A DNA stretch of 64,000 nucleotides from Spirometra erinaceieuropaei (Eukaryota > Platyhelminthes > Cestoda > Diphyllobothriidea > Diphyllobothriidae), in the NCBI GenBank assembly GCA_902702965.1, contig CACRXP010000385.1:543077-607076 (forward strand). The letters are read 5' to 3'. Under the pieces are notes generated by a model, which was not told the origin of the DNA, did no database searches, and was given only the letters and a program-made list of their open reading frames with translations. Both the position numbers and the translations under genes were made by a program. Of this stretch, positions 1-15,100 are shown piece after piece. Each line of letters begins with the position of its first letter. Within the stretch, counting starts at the first letter, position 1.

Positions 1-108
1 AGGTGTCTTCCTCGGTCGAAGGCAGGACACAGACAATGGAGTCTAGCTCCACCTCATCATCTTCTCCCAGTGGACTAGCCTCCCTCCTGACGGGCAAGGA
101 TGTACGCG
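1..108 (+). CDS. ARHGAP21/23: ARHGAP21/23-like, exon fragment a (linker)
   Basis: Open in the frame starting at base 3 (SSVEGRTQTMESSSTSSSSP...), then a strong donor at 109 (GTAAGA) after one base of a codon. The exon begins upstream of the window or at base 3, because the first two bases are AG. The frame stays open to 345 beyond the donor, but the next supported exon (1600) completes the split codon to Asp. Confidence 0.6.
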
Positions 109-3100
109 GTAAGAACTACGGACTTGCAGGCCCCGTCGGTGCATTCCCCCTCATGGTGGCTGCCGAGACTCTAGCCGCGAGCTTTGGGGTTCATATGAAT
201 CGTTCCGCGCAAACCATCTCAGTGAGGTCGCCACCAACAGCCAAGCTCACCTTATCATCCCAGTGCGGCTCAACAAGTGTAACGATTCCAAAGGACGCTA
301 TATCTGCCCGAGGTTGGTCCCCTAGCACAAACATTACTATGCCTTAGCGGAAAATCAGGATCTCTTGTAATGTCAGCTATTTTGCTATCAGATTCGACAG
401 GTGACGTGTCCCCAATAATTAACAGAACAATTTCATCCTCTCCGCGATTCTTCGAGTCATCCGCTCACTTGTGAAAATAATCGCTGAACTATAAACGCAC
501 ACATGTTGTCACAGGATCAAACTCTCGTAGATATCGACTTAATTTCTGCAGTCAAACGCTGTGTTCACGAATAGTTGATACATAAACATTGTCACTTACT
601 CGTTTACCGCTGGCTGAAATCCTTCTGTATTTTATGGCTACCGCAACATCTGGTCTGCTTATGCACAGAAATGCAGCTTCTGATGAAAGAGATCCCCTGG
701 AACTCTGGTAAGAGCAGGTACATCAAGCAATTGGACTAAACTCGGTCTGGTATAAACCATGTTCACTTTTTCGGACCACAGATCAATTCGGTTTGCCTCC
801 TATTACATCTAGCCATTTTTTGTGATCGACCAAAATAGAACTCGAGCGCGCAAACTTGAATATAATGCTTATCCTCAATCTCACTTTTGGCCGATTGCCA
901 TAACCATCTGGTACTAGAGAAGGCGCCTCTGGTTATTGTACTTCCCCAAAGGGCAACTTAATTTTTTAAACTGCAACAGCATCTTTTATAAATTTCCTGG
1001 AATAATTTGCATATTTTTAAGGTGCCAGACAGTTTCCAGTCCTCATTATTTAATAGGAAGTCATTGTCATCTAATTTCGTTACCTCAGTAGTTTCAAGTG
1101 ACGTCCTGGTAGGTTTCGCCTCACGGGCTCCTCAGTAGGCCGCCTCGCATACTACATCCGATCGGCGACTGCATGCAAGCCTCAATCGGCTGACCAATAA
1201 CACTACACAACGGTAGACCGAGAAGACAGAAGGGATCGATGCAGCAGCCTCTTCAGGCAGTACACATCCTTTTCAGCCATCCATACCTAGAACCACGCCT
1301 GCAATTGCAAACACAAAGGTTTCCGCAGTTACTGCACAGACGGCGTACAGTTACCTTTTGTAAAGATAACAGTACTTCTTCTTCCACAACAATTCGTCAT
1401 TTCATAGCATTATGTCGCTGCGGAATAGTCCAGATGGGCTTGTTACATGCCGCGCACCCCTCTTTAGATTGACTAAGGGGCGTAGAATTGTGACCACGCT
1501 TGGTAAATCTCGTTGCTGAAAAGTCCATAAGACAGTTATACAAAACAAGGGCTCTGCTTCCGGGGTCATCTTACTCAAAGCAAGTTCTTACTTCCACAGA
1601 TTTGCATGAATCGGTGGCGTCAACGACCACCGAATCCGTACCGAATGTACAAAACCTAGCGGAACAGGAGAAAACGACAACAGGAGGAGGAGGAAAGGGT
1701 CGTCTCCTGCGCAGTACTTTTGCACGAATGAAACAAGCGGCCTTCTCTAGCTCATCTTCATCCTCAGCCTGCTCGCCCAACTCCACCGCAGCTTCTCAAA
1801 GTCGCACTGTCAGCTCTAAGTTCGCCCCGACGGCTACGACTAAGGCCTTTCAACAGCGCCGGCCATTTTTCTCTTCTTCCACCACCTCTTGCACTCTGTC
1901 CTCGCCCGAGCCCCTGCAACAGGGCTCGACGCAGGCTCATGACTGGCATCACTCCTTCCATGCCACCCTGGAGACCGAAGCCGAGCTGTTGCAGCAGCAG
2001 GAGCAGCAACCAGACAGTTGGAATCAGGCGCAGGCGTCACCTGACCAGAGGGATGAGAATGGGGACTTGGGTCAGTCTAACCTTCCGTCCTCCGTCCTTC
2101 AGCCGGAAGCCAAAGGTGCCACAGTGGCCACAACCATTTGCATCCCCCTTACGGCTACTCTGGAGCCTGCATACTCAGTTTTACAGTCTTTCAACAATGA
2201 AGCGGACCCTGCTCCTGTCAGCGGTGAGGGAAATATTTTTGCATTATCTATGGAATATATATGATCGGAGAAAATGAGTATAATGTATCGTTGCGGGTGT
2301 TGGCTCCGGGCTTTCTATTGGTCCGGAGTTAGTTCTTTGCTGAAAACCTTTCTTGTTGGATTTCTACAAGCCATTTGTTGATTTCATGCGCCATACATCA
2401 TTTATCACTCGAGGATCATATAATATATACCAGTTCGACCGTCGCGCGCGACTTCCACTACGTGCCTTACGGAGTGAGTGCAGAACAGGCGACTTGTACA
2501 TGAGGTGAGGCAGATTTGTGCGACATCTGTCGCACTCTCCTACACCGCCCGTCTGGTTTTTTTGTCGAAACAATGCTAAGATGACTGGAGGTGGGCTCGG
2601 ACGTAGTGGCTGGCAAAGATAAAGGGTCCGCCTACGCGCGCCACACACGACCTGGGCTCCACGTGATGTGCCGAGTTTTAGTACCATGACGACCAAATTT
2701 AGGAAGAGCCATTACAGCCTGACTCTCAGTTCTGAGAAGGATTGAGTTATTCTGTCAGTTGGCCACCATCTTAACCAAGACGTTTAGTGCGTAATTATTG
2801 ATTCAAGTGCACCAGCTCTATTATGCTGATGAATGCGCGATGCGTCGTAAGGATGGATCTCCCAGTGGCTGCCTCACTTCCTCTTCCCTCCCCGATGTCC
2901 GAGTCTGCCAACTGGCTCGTGATGTGATTGGGAGTCGGCTGACGCGCTGTGAAGGCATCCTTCTAGGCGAATCACCATATCCACCACGTACTGCAGTAGT
3001 CCGGGGCATGCGTTCTGCGCCGCCGAATAAAAACTTGACGTAAACCATTCTGACTCTCGTTTTGGTCCAGCGCATCCACACGCTGATCCGTTGTGGAGGC

Positions 3101-6100
3101 TACCATATATACATATAATATATCGAGTACAATTCGATCTTTTCCGACGAGTCTTCTATCTGCATTCATATATATAGTATAATTTAACCTTAGAAGTCGC
3201 TCAGTATGGCTTTGCATATCGTGGGTGCCAAGTTTTCATATATTACTGCCCCTTTTTAAGTGTACTACTTATTCAAGTTTTTATGATACCTCTCATGGAT
3301 GTGGGATCTGAGGCTATATATGTTGTGCTTTAAACAAAGTCCTCGCGAGCATAATAACCTTCCAATTACCTTTATGGAGAAAACTCACAGAAAACTTTGC
3401 TGATATTACTACCGGCCGCAAGTACTGGCTATTTTACTCTCGCGCGCGAACCTATCTATGCCTAGCCCAAGATGAGGGATTAGCTGACACGTGAGTGGCC
3501 GCTACAAAATTCTCTCCACTTAGTGATGTCTCCTTACCACTCAGTAGTGATGTCTCCCGTTTGAAACAACAGACCGCAAACGATCGGTGAAACCTGTGAC
3601 TGTCCGAGCTTTTAGCTAGGACCTGTCTTATGATATATGACAGACTGAGTCCAATGAAATGTGCTGTGGTAGACTATTGTGTTTATTTTGTCGTAAAAAC
3701 TGTTATTGGACTGTCCGGCGCCTAATCATCGGCACTGAAACCATATTTCCTGCAAATTCGTGTCCACATATATACCATGTGACATCTTGACCAACAACCC
3801 CATGCTTTGTGTTGGGCCCGTTTTTGGCTCATTATGATAATCCACGGGTTACTCCTCTTCAAATCGATATAGGGAGATTCGTTGGACCCTCGTCGTACAC
3901 AGTCATGCATTTTTACTCTTTGCGACTTTCTATCTTTTACAGCACTAAGTTCTGTCAGTGTTGTGGTCTTTCCATCGATCATATGTTCAAATTTCGGATC
4001 CCAGCAGTCGGAGGTTTTAAGCCTACCCATAGACACCGTTTTTTTCTCTCTCCCTCCGCTCGCGGGGCATGTCTCCAGCCCCTTTGGATAGTTTTTCTCT
4101 TGGCCGATCCACCTGCTTGCCAATTGGGTGGCGTCTTCTGCTCAAAGAAATCGTTTAAAACACTATTAGCTCGTTGTTTGACATGCCCTTTGTCATAAAG
4201 GGTTAGCTTCAGGGCAAATCATATTCTCGGCACCGATTTCCTAATTAAAACCACATTGTCTAAATTAAAAATGCAAAATGTTGTCTCAGTAGAATTAATA
4301 TATTCACAATGCGATCTCTACTCTCCACCCTACCAGCGCACGAGCTTCCTGTCACCTCGCCAGTTCAGGTGGCTATCGTGGACTCCACCCTCTTCACTCA
4401 AAGTTCCTCAGGTCCGCTTGTCAGTGAAAGCACGACTACAACTGCCGAAACAACAGAAGAGGAGAAGGCTAACGAGGCAGTTCTTACTGCTTCCACCACC
4501 TCGAGCACCTCTGCCTCGGTCTCTATGACCACCTCAAAGACAAGTACTGCAGTACGTACAGTAGACGATAATCCCAATTCATGTGAATGGGAATCCCTCC
4601 GTGGACGTGTTTGTGTGTCTAACTTCTAGTCACAAGCTTTTTAGGGCTGAAGTCCTGTGGATAAACTATTTGACAGTATTCTTCTCCTCCAACTACTAGA
4701 GGAATTAAAAGAGAAGATGGATAAACACCCCCGTTGACCTACCTAGCTTGAAGAACGACTTCGTCAGATCGATAAAACAAGACAACAGCAGATGGTGCTA
4801 GAGGAAGAATTTTGAATCAAGCACCATTAAATTCAAGTGTTTTCATCTTTTTACAACTTTAAGCGTGTTCCATTTGTTGCGTCACGAATTGAGGCAGCCT
4901 CATTCGAGTGTGAATCACTCGCAAATATGAAGCCATTGCTAAGAACTCATTCATCCAACCTACACTGTATTCAGTTGGTGGACGGAATAAGAAGGCTCGA
5001 TCTCATTAAGCGTTCAGCCTTTAGGCAGCTAGGGACGTAAAGGCTGTAAGAAATGAAGTTGAAATGCCTGGATCGAATGTTTATATCAATTTACTTCAGT
5101 TTAGAAAGTGCTGGTTGCCTGGGTTGCCCAGCCAGGTTTCTAAACAGACGATCCAGTTTAAGTAGTTAGTTTTGCGGCATAAAAATAACCGAGACCAGTA
5201 GTCTGTTAGCTTCTCGTTCCTTGGTCTGACATGTATGAAAGGAAAAAAATGAAAAACTAAATGCTATGGTACTAAAAGCGGGCAGCCAATAGGAACTAGG
5301 CAAACAGGGTCGGGAACTGCAAGCGAACGGCGAAAGCTTTAATATTGACCTGTCTTCTCCAAAACTGTTGCCTTTTTCGTTTATTTGCTTCCATTAAAAT
5401 CCCTGGTTACTATTATTTCAGGCAATTTATTTTAAACTCTCTTTTATGCAATACTAATCAACACTTTTGCTTCAGTCGAAAGAAACAGTGATTGGAAAAA
5501 CCAAGCAGTTTCTGCGACGTCCAAATGACTCCAGTTACACTGCCGAGGCAAATGCAGAGGAACCGACCGAAACCGCGGGACACCAGGCCAAACAGTCACA
5601 TCGGTCCCAACTGGGCTCCCTAGCCCTGCACCGATGTCCCCGCAGTACCGTATCACCGGTGGGTTTGAGCGAAACCTTGCCCCACATGGTTTAAGTCAAC
5701 CAACTGCAGGTCCCTGCATCAGTGGATCATTTTCCTCATCAGAAGTTGAATTGGGTCCTAAGACCTGGATAATAGTATTCTAACAGCCACACTAAGGCGA
5801 ACACCAGTTTCAGGATTCTGTGGACTCGAATTCGAACATTGGCTATGGAGAGCCCTTCTAACACTCATAGTTTGATCTTCAATTAAAAGGGTCATCCAAC
5901 AGCGGGTCATTCCTCTTGACCACAGCTATATTTTTGACTTTTTCGTATAGTTATGTGACTTTTTTATGCCAACTTAATAGGCCATTGTAATTGCGTCATT
6001 TTTTTTACTGCGACCTAAGCGCGAGTATCTCTCCAGCTCTAAGCCTGAACCTCACAATCTACGGTCTAATTGTATGTCGGAGAATGCGGTGTTACTCAAG

Positions 6101-9100
6101 TATGATAAATTCGCTTGGATCCCGCAGCAGGCGATTACAAAACAACCCCGGCAAGAAATCTCCCTTTGATTACCGGAATTATTGAAGACCTAATTCACAA
6201 ATGTCACCTCCAGCCGAGATAAGTGTTTGTTAAAGGAAAAAGTGAAACCGGAAATCCAGGTTAAAGCAAAGGCTAACTAAAAAGACTACTTGTTGGTCAT
6301 TGTTAGCTGGCATGGTTGACTCGTCCGCCTACTGGCCTGAAGATTGGGTTGCGCAGAAAAAGTGACCTGATGCCATGCTGACGAGCGCACAAAGTTGTGC
6401 TTTTTTGACTTACTTTCTGCCGTAATGATATTTCCTTCCCGATATGCTGCTCAATCTCCAGTTGGAAGACAGTAACTTGATTTCTCTAGCAGATTAGGCA
6501 GGAAAAATGGAGCGCGAGGATAGTTGGTTTTAAGGAAACAACTGCCGTCGTCTTTCTTATCTCTGTCACAATCTTATTTGCATCCAGCGCTAGCTGTTCT
6601 TTCCTGATATGTCACTACCTACGCCGACTGCAAATAACCAATAAAAAGGTGTTTACCTTCTTAAAGCCCAACACGAGTAATAGGTAAAGCCCGATGCTAA
6701 ATCCTAGATTTCTTTCCTCTAAAGAGAGCACAGTATTTGCAGTGTTTGGCCCTGAGCGCCTGCTGGCAACAGTTTGTTCTAACCATCACATTTTCTGTAC
6801 TTTCAGTTTGTGCCTTTTATCGTCGAGCTGTGCGTCACGCTGGTCGAACGATTCGGGCTGAACTGTGTTGGAATTTATCGCGTTTCCGGCAATAAAGTCG
6901 CTCATGATTTTATCTCATCGGAACTAACTAACGTAAGTTTACACAAGTAGACCAGCAGTGTGCATTCTGGATTCGGAATGGAAGTCTAAAGTCCCTTTTG
7001 GGGTGTTTATTTGAAAATTAAAGTTTCCCGTATATTTACTTTCCTGTCAGAAAATGGTTTTAGTCATTTCGCCGAAGTAAATCTTAATTTATATTCTTCG
7101 TTTATTCTGGTAGCTTCCACTCTGCAAAATGGAATCCCAGAATAACCTGAAAATCTGGTCTTATGAAGATCCATTTAGGTACGGAGTTGACAAGAAGCGG
7201 GGTTGTATTTGGTTAGACAAAGGTCACATAAAGTATTTATAGGCATTTGGGGATGTGAGAAGAGGCTATGCGACAGTTGTTTTAATAAGCAAGTGAAAAC
7301 ATCCATGTTTGTGAGCTTAAAAGTCTTCTCCCACGATTCTATCTCTTATTCTCTCACTACCGTTATAACATCTTAGCATTCTCTTGAAAGCTTATGACTA
7401 TTTTCTTAGTCCTAAGCACGAACACTGAAAGCAGCTTTCTCCTTCCACCTCATCTGTTTTTGGTAGCACTTAAAAAGGTCAGGGATAAAAAAGGGAGAAT
7501 TCAAATGCGGAATGTTGACAAACGCCAGTTCACAATAACTTAAATTTGTTGCCTAAAAACAAGACTTGTTGACTTATACAACTTCCTTAACGAAAATTCT
7601 TAACACTAGGTCACTGCCAACCATGGTGCGTGTTTGTGGTATCCTGTCTGCCCAAGGTATTGTTCGAATATATGGTTTTCATCACTGGCTCTGCCCCCTC
7701 TACGTATTTCTTCGTTATCGGCTTCCTGGTTTTCGAGAATTTTATTTTGACCTCGGAAATCTATTCTCCTTTGTCTCCGTTCTATAGAAAATGGACGAAA
7801 TCGACACTTCTTCCGACAAGTGGAACGACATTAATGCAGTTAGCTGCGTCCTTAAAACATTTCTTCGGAATCTTCCAGATTCGCTTATACCGAAGAGTGA
7901 GTCTGATTATTACCCGTGGGGGGCTGCAAATGCACACTTTCTGCTCAATTTACTTATTTGCTGTTTGTCGGATGTGTCACAAAACCTTAAATTTATCTAG
8001 CATACGTGTTAGAAGCCTTCTGACCTGGTGTTGGTAACAGTCTTGATTGGAATTATCCGCAGTGATGTATTCGGATTTTCTGGCCGCCTCCCGACTGGAG
8101 TCGTGGGAACGTCGACTCTTGTCTGTTCAACGACTCCTGGGCATAATGGAGTGCTATGTTGGCCACCCCGAGTACCGTGCTCACCGCGCCACTCTGCGAT
8201 ACCTCGCTACTCACCTAGCTCGGGTTGCATCGAGACAGTCGGTGAATCGTATGACACCCTACAACCTCGCATTGGTATTTGCGCCGAATCTTGTACAACC
8301 GAGCGAGGACAGCCCCGAACTGTTTATTGCCGATTCAAAGTTCAAAATTTGGGTATGTCCATACTTCTTGCCCAAATTTAACAAACTGACAAGAACGAAT
8401 TTGTTTTGAGCGTGAAATTACTTTAAGGACTTCAACCAATGACGTAATAAAGAAGTCAGATAAATCGGACAAATGTCCCGTGCGCGAACCATTTTCTCCT
8501 TGAAAGTCTTGTTGTTAGTCGTAAGGTGGATCGATTTTCGACAGCCGTATGACCTGTAGTTCCGCATATCTAATAGTTCGTCATTTGACCCTTTTTTCCA
8601 CTCACGCTCTCGCGAAGGCACTAGTTTTTTTCAGTATCGAAAACGCCGGCCCTGTTAAGGACTCTTCGTTGTGTTGAGCGTGTACACCAGATTACAGCCG
8701 AATCGGCCAATGTCCTTTTAGCTTCCGCAGAGGTTTCCAGTCTAGTCTAAATTCCGGCTTATCTTTTGTAGCACCCGAAGATGTGGAGCATGACACAGAT
8801 GGATTCATGTATTATACCTTGAGTAGATTACAATGGGGAAATAATGGAACAGGATTGCTAGACAGGTCCTTGCGAACAAACGGACGGATAGGATAGGAAA
8901 GGAATTAGATGTATGTATAAATTATACTAACGACAGAAAAGTATTGAGATATAGTGCAACAGTAGGTAATACAAGAAAATAGAGCACGTAACAACATGGA
9001 ATGTTCCGCCTGGATGAGAAGATGACTTAGAAATATCAGCTAAGCAACCGGTGGGGAGTTTAACACTGCCAGCAACTGCCGGGAGGGGTCGTGGTGGTTG

Positions 9101-12100
9101 CTAACGTGAGAGAACGGAGTGAACGTTGTCGAGACCGTTGAGGGAAGAGGTGTCAACGATTGCGGGGGAAGGAGCAGGGGCCAGCTTCGTCAACGCGCAG
9201 TCACACCTTTCCCATCCTCGATCCCGCCAGGCAGTAACTTCAGTCCATTCGAACAATCCTGTCAATTCTGTGGGACTTCGTTACACCTTGACTGAAGAAT
9301 TTTTGGGATAGAAACTTGCCTGAGTAAGACACACGGCATAGGCCATCAAGAGGAAATCACTTACTTCCCAAGCCAAGTTAGGCTCCGTAAAGCAAGATTT
9401 GGTGTTCAAATATCGTCCATGGAATTTGAGAGGGACATTCTTACAATCCGTGAGGATGTAGAAGCCAGCAACCTCCCACCCAGTGTTAATTGAAGACGAC
9501 GGTTACTAACATTTTAGTTTCTACGTATCACTTAAGAGCATCTACACAATCCCTTAGAGGTGTTTCTTTTTGGGCGACCTAATAGACTGCGAATGGGCTT
9601 TTCCTGTGAGTAGCTAGGTGAAACACGAAACTATTATGGGCCTGAGCCGGGCTTTTAAATTATCGTTTACAAATGGCCATCTTAAATAAGCACCGTTCTT
9701 TTATTCGTGTCTTGTGCCTATTTTTTTCAGCTCGTGGAAACTATAATCAAGTACCACAAATGGGTCTTCTCGCCGGATCTAGGTTTAGAGAGTGGCTGCT
9801 TTGTGCCCGAGGATTCTGACGAGATCGCAGAAATTGAGGCCCGGTCAGACTCCCCGACAGTCGACTCGTCCGGAACAGGTGCGGCGCTGCCTGCTGAGGA
9901 AGAGGAGCAGCCAGGGCGAGCTGAAGGCACGTATCGAAATACCGTTGTATTCTTTCCCAATAGCCATAACCCATTGCTCGGTACAAGCCCTCTTACATTT
10001 CCTCACTTGTTTTCCCATACAGGTGACGTCCGACCGATCCTGCGAGAACTTTTGAGTGCTGCGGCACAGCTGCCTCCTCCACCCTCCGAATCGGATCTCG
10101 AGAGCGCTGAGGAGCCTGGCCCAAGCATCGATAGGCCGGCCCCAGTTACTGTTGCCGCGGCGCTTCTAAGTCGAAAAGGCAGCAGCAGGGTCGTCGATAC
10201 TTCCAATCGACGTCAGAGGTCAGTTCATCAACCGGAGTTCCTAATCGTTGACATTACAATTCGATCGTCGTCTCGACGATGTCTACCGTGTGCCACAGAA
10301 TTAGGGGCAGCAGACACGGTGGCTTGTGCATGAATTAGTTCGTAATGATAGCAGACTTTCGCAGCATATACCGCACTCTCTCTTCCACACTCCCTACCCG
10401 GGCCCAGTGTCAGGACAGAGTCAAGAAACTCAGAGGGGGGGCGCAGGTGTGTGGCACGGCCAGGCCCTCACCTAGGCGTGTCGCCACATCCCCTGGTCCA
10501 CAACATACACTTGAACAGGGTTTTTCACCGACAACAACAACACCCCAACAGGGGTCAGAAGGGCGAGGATGATGACTGGGTAGCCATGACCACCACCTGT
10601 ATACCCGGCGGAACGCAAGCGCATCTACCGGCGGGGAATCAGTAGTCAGGGAACTGCCAGCGCATACCAGTCTGCGAGGGTCATGGTTTGCTGATACTGG
10701 TATAGCACACACTTCCAGACCTTTTGACCTGGAAGGGCGACACGTGACCCTGTATTTAGCCTGAGCCGTCATCAATCAAGGTTGGATAACTAAACAGTCG
10801 CCAAATGAGCGACACTTCCCATAAAACACACACACACACAGCAACACACTCCTCGCATCCATGGGAGTGTCACAGATCGCTTGAGAAGGGGCTGTGACAG
10901 CCTGGCTCTCAGCCCACCAGTCCGCTACTCGATACAACACACACAACTGGGCAGACTGCATGGACTGAGTTGGGGCGCCAGTCGGCTGCCTTCCCAGTCA
11001 CGGTGCTCGACGCAACGCCTTGTCTAAGGCTCTGACCACTCATGCAGCAAAGGAGCCGCATGGAGATGGAGCCGAGACACACATTTCCCACTTGCGTGGG
11101 AGGTTGCAGTTGAGCGCTTGCGGTGGGTGATGTTGATGTGCGGTGAGATGGTGGTGAGGGGGATGTGATGGTGTGATGCAACCGGTGGTTGCCTACCGTA
11201 GGTTTTCGGGTAGGCGCCTGTGGCCTTATAGATCCATGCGGTGTATAAATGTGTGAGTGCAATGTGAACGGTGGAGGCGGATGTAGCGAGTGTAGGTGGG
11301 TGCTCCAGGTACTGGTTCGCCAATCTCTGTGCAATAATTTCGTAGGTGGTCGACCAGGCCGATGCGTGAGGTGGATGTACGGGGACAGTGTGGACATGAG
11401 AAGTCGGCGGTGTCAGTATCAGCTTCGGTGATGGTTGAGCTGGTGGTAGCGAGTGTGCTAGGCGACGGGGTGTGGGATGCTGACGAAAAACACCGTTGCA
11501 AGAATGCCCGCTTTTGTTTATTTGAATGGCCTGGGACCTAGTTACGACTGGCCGATGACATAATTGGAGAAAATTGACCTGTTTAGTGTTGCTCGCCGTA
11601 GTCGGCAAGGTTTCTCGGTCCCGTATTATGTTAAGTGGACTTGGCCTATCGTGTTGCCATTTTCTACTTCCCTCCACCCAAAGGCACTTTTTACTTTAAT
11701 GTCAAAACCTGACCGCTTTCCTTCCACATAACGAATATAATTCGTTCTTCTTTCGTGTTGACTAAGGCCGCCCTCAACGGGAAACTAAACGCACGTACCT
11801 GATGAAAAATGGGGTTTTACGCTAACTAACCAACTCGACAATCAGGAGAGACGCGCTCTCACTTATATTTTAACCATAACGTTAGGTAGACTTTTGTCGA
11901 AAATTTACATAGAAATAAGGGCCACCCCTATGTCTTTCCAACATAATAGCTGATATTGGGGAACTGGCAACGCTTCATAGGGGCATTGTCAAACGTGGGA
12001 TTTTCAAAATAATAGGCAAGCCCTTTTGGAATAAAACAGGAGAGTTCTGACCGCTTTGCTGCCAATTGCGTGTATTACATGGCTTTTAATTTTGAGGCTG

Positions 12101-15100
12101 TACGTTTTTAAGGTGCTATACTCTGCCCGAGATCTTTAGTCCTCAGAAAGATCAGTAGATTCAAGCGGCACCTGCGGTGGATTTGGACTAACCCAATTTG
12201 ATACACTACACTTAACGCCTGTGTTCCTTCACCTTACGCCATCTTTCTGTTTTACAGCTCTTCATCACTTCCCAGCACCGATAGGATTGGCGAAGGTGAG
12301 TTCCTGGTTAGGACTGACTTCCCTGGCCTTCTATCTAGCATATAGGCCTATTCTCTAGGAGATTGGTAAATACGTGCTCTGAGTACGCATGATAAGCCCA
12401 CCAGTTCTGTTTTTTTAATGATTGAGAACTACGAAAAGACCCAAACAGCTCTCGAACCCTCAAGCTGTAGACACGCCTCTGCGCAAGTGGGCCCACGTAA
12501 CACCACTCAACTGTTGGGACAAGCAAACAAACTACCCGTCTACTTTTTAAGACTACCCGAAGTCTGACGCACTACTTATCGGTAGACCTTCACGTGCGCT
12601 ATTAGGTCGCCACGCTACAGAACGGTCTCCACTGCCCAATATGCGGGTCTGAGACAGCAAATAAACAGGCTCCTATCTGTGGACGAACTTCCGGCGCCTG
12701 CAATTTGCGCGATCTCAGCTCGCGCTTTGCCCATAAGCCAACAGTAGCGCGACGGGTAGCGACCGCCGTCAGGCTTACATACGAGGCCCTGACCAGAAGG
12801 AATAAAAAGCTAGTGTGCGTTAAGTGATTGACTAGACTGATTTACTGCCTCCCATTCCCGTTTGTCTTCCAGCGCTGGCAGCAGCCGACGACGCAGCCCG
12901 ACGAACTTAGCACTATTGTTGTCATGGAGTGTCAGTTTACTCTGTCGCCGTCCCGGTAGCCAAGGTTTTAACAATCCCACCCTTGCATCCTAGCAACGAT
13001 CTCGCGACTGCGGGACAGTGGAAGTACCCTTACCGTCCTGCAATCAGAATAAATCGGCTAACGCCACTACTATGCTACATTGCATATTTCTGATAACGCC
13101 CAAGTGATCGAAGGCCACGGCAACCAAAGTGCTCAAAGCGTCTGACCTGAATTTTCAATGAAACACAGGGCGCAGGTTCAACTTTCGTAAATGCCAACGC
13201 ATGGGGTTGACGTATCACCGAATGAGAACGACAAATAACCTCTAAATGGCCGTCCCGACGTCTCCCAAATATTTATGAGGTCGTTTGTGTGAGCTGCGCA
13301 CCCGAGGCGTCAAGGCAAGAAAAAAACTGCCCACTTCTATCCCGCAGTGAGGATGGAACGATGAGAGCTTCTCGTGAACGATTAACAGCTTTGCGAAACA
13401 GAGACTATGGCTTGTAAACACGCCCTACATTCATATGTCTTCATTTTTATCGAAGTAAGTGCGCCAGCAAAGACAATGCAAACTTCTATACTCATTTCTG
13501 ATTAATTTTTAGCCGTAAGCCAGCCGTAACCGATCCCAGACGGAGACGGCTCACTAGTGAACCGGAGTTGGATCAACAAATGAAAATTTTATTCACACCA
13601 ACTTTTTTCCATCCACCAGGTGAATCGGAATGCGAGGCCTCTAGCCTTAAGGGTACGCCTGGCTCCTCGATGCAGACGCAATTATCACCGATCGAAAGGG
13701 CCCGACTTGATCGACTGTCCTTTCTTAGTGCTGACCCCACTCTACCTCATCTAGATCCGACGACAATTTTAAAGTCTTCCGAACAACCCTCCGAAAGTAA
13801 GTCGTTTTGCCTCCGCCTACTGACGATGTTCGTTGGCCGCTGCAGCCAAAGTTATGGCGCGCCTTACCTATCACGATCACAGGCCAAATCACGTTTGGGA
13901 GAATGGTTATATCCTGTGTAGAAGCCTGAAATTTTGACTCGGCAACGCACCTCCGGCAGGTAAACAAAACGGGACGAGAGTATCAAGGCCAATCGGGCCG
14001 GACTGGTCATTCGCTTATGTGATTGGCTGGCGAAAAAGCAAACAAATGCAGGCGCGCCAGCATACGAACGCCCAATCGCGTCACCAGCTGACTTTTAGTC
14101 TCGGGCAAGTTCCGGGCTCACGAGAAAGGTGCCAGAGAATTGGGTCGATATATAGGAACCCATCTTCATGACAAATAATCACGCTCCTGACAATAATGAG
14201 TCTGATCGGCCCGAACCTACCAGGACGCGCTAAGAGCTGTGCCCTGGAAGAGCGGCAGCTGACAGGATAACTCGATCCTCCTTTGAAGCGAGACTGCAAT
14301 AGCCTTTACCAAGGTTTCAACCACTACGTCAAGTCTCACGCTCAGCCGGCTTGACTCGGACAGGCCGCTGGCGGACGAATAAGGTCTAGCGGGATCAGTT
14401 TTAGCGCTTAAGTCCACACTTGTTATCACGAAATCTTCCAACAGTTGTAGCCTGAAAGGATGCCAACTGACGAGGTAAGGCGACCCTATCCATGATTGAT
14501 GGTCAGAATATGATGGCTCCTTTTTAATGTTTTTTTGGCAGTTTCGTCTGATTTGGGATCCGAGAGCCCTCACTGGGGTCTCTACCGTGTGAGGTTTTGG
14601 TCCAGACCGCGCGTGGCATGTGTCGGCTGGCTGCCTAGCTTTGTCAGCTACTGCGGCCGCCCCTCACTCGGTCTCATGATATTGTCTTGCCACTGTAGGG
14701 CGCTGTGTTCGGAGAAGGGAGATCGCAGTAAACAGGGCACAAGCATGTCTCCCTTTAAAAGAATTCACGTGCAATTCACAGCTGGACCACTTAATGAAGA
14801 GCTTTAGATCTCGTAGCTTTCGAATGTCCAACAGTCTTCAAATTACTGGAAGTCTACGACCGAAGCGTGATTCACCACAAATGAAGCAATTCAGATTTAA
14901 TCTTGGGATCTCTGGGACCTCGCAGCTGGTGAAGAAGCTTTATTGACAGTGACAGGGGGACTGGGATGGCAGCTTTTGGCCTAGTCGCGATAATAACGTA
15001 ACACCAGCCTGCACATCCGTGGTTTCAAGGTGATCCACCAGATGGTCAAACTACTCTCTCATCGTTACACTATGGACTCATTTTCAGTCAGCTGACATTG

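Noticed and set aside
2364..2696. Minus-strand frame of 110 codons
   Set aside because: It lies in a dispersed repeat also found at 58.2 kb, and the second copy does not keep the frame.
12873..12958. Possible exon after the strong acceptor at 12,858-12,872
   Set aside because: The phase needed from the micro-exon hits TAG after 12 codons. Other frames cannot be joined to the next exon.
13513..13796. Longer version of the RhoGAP exon starting at 13,513
   Set aside because: The acceptor is good and the frame is open, but it does not match the phase left by the micro-exon at 12,258-12,295. The acceptor at 13,619 does.
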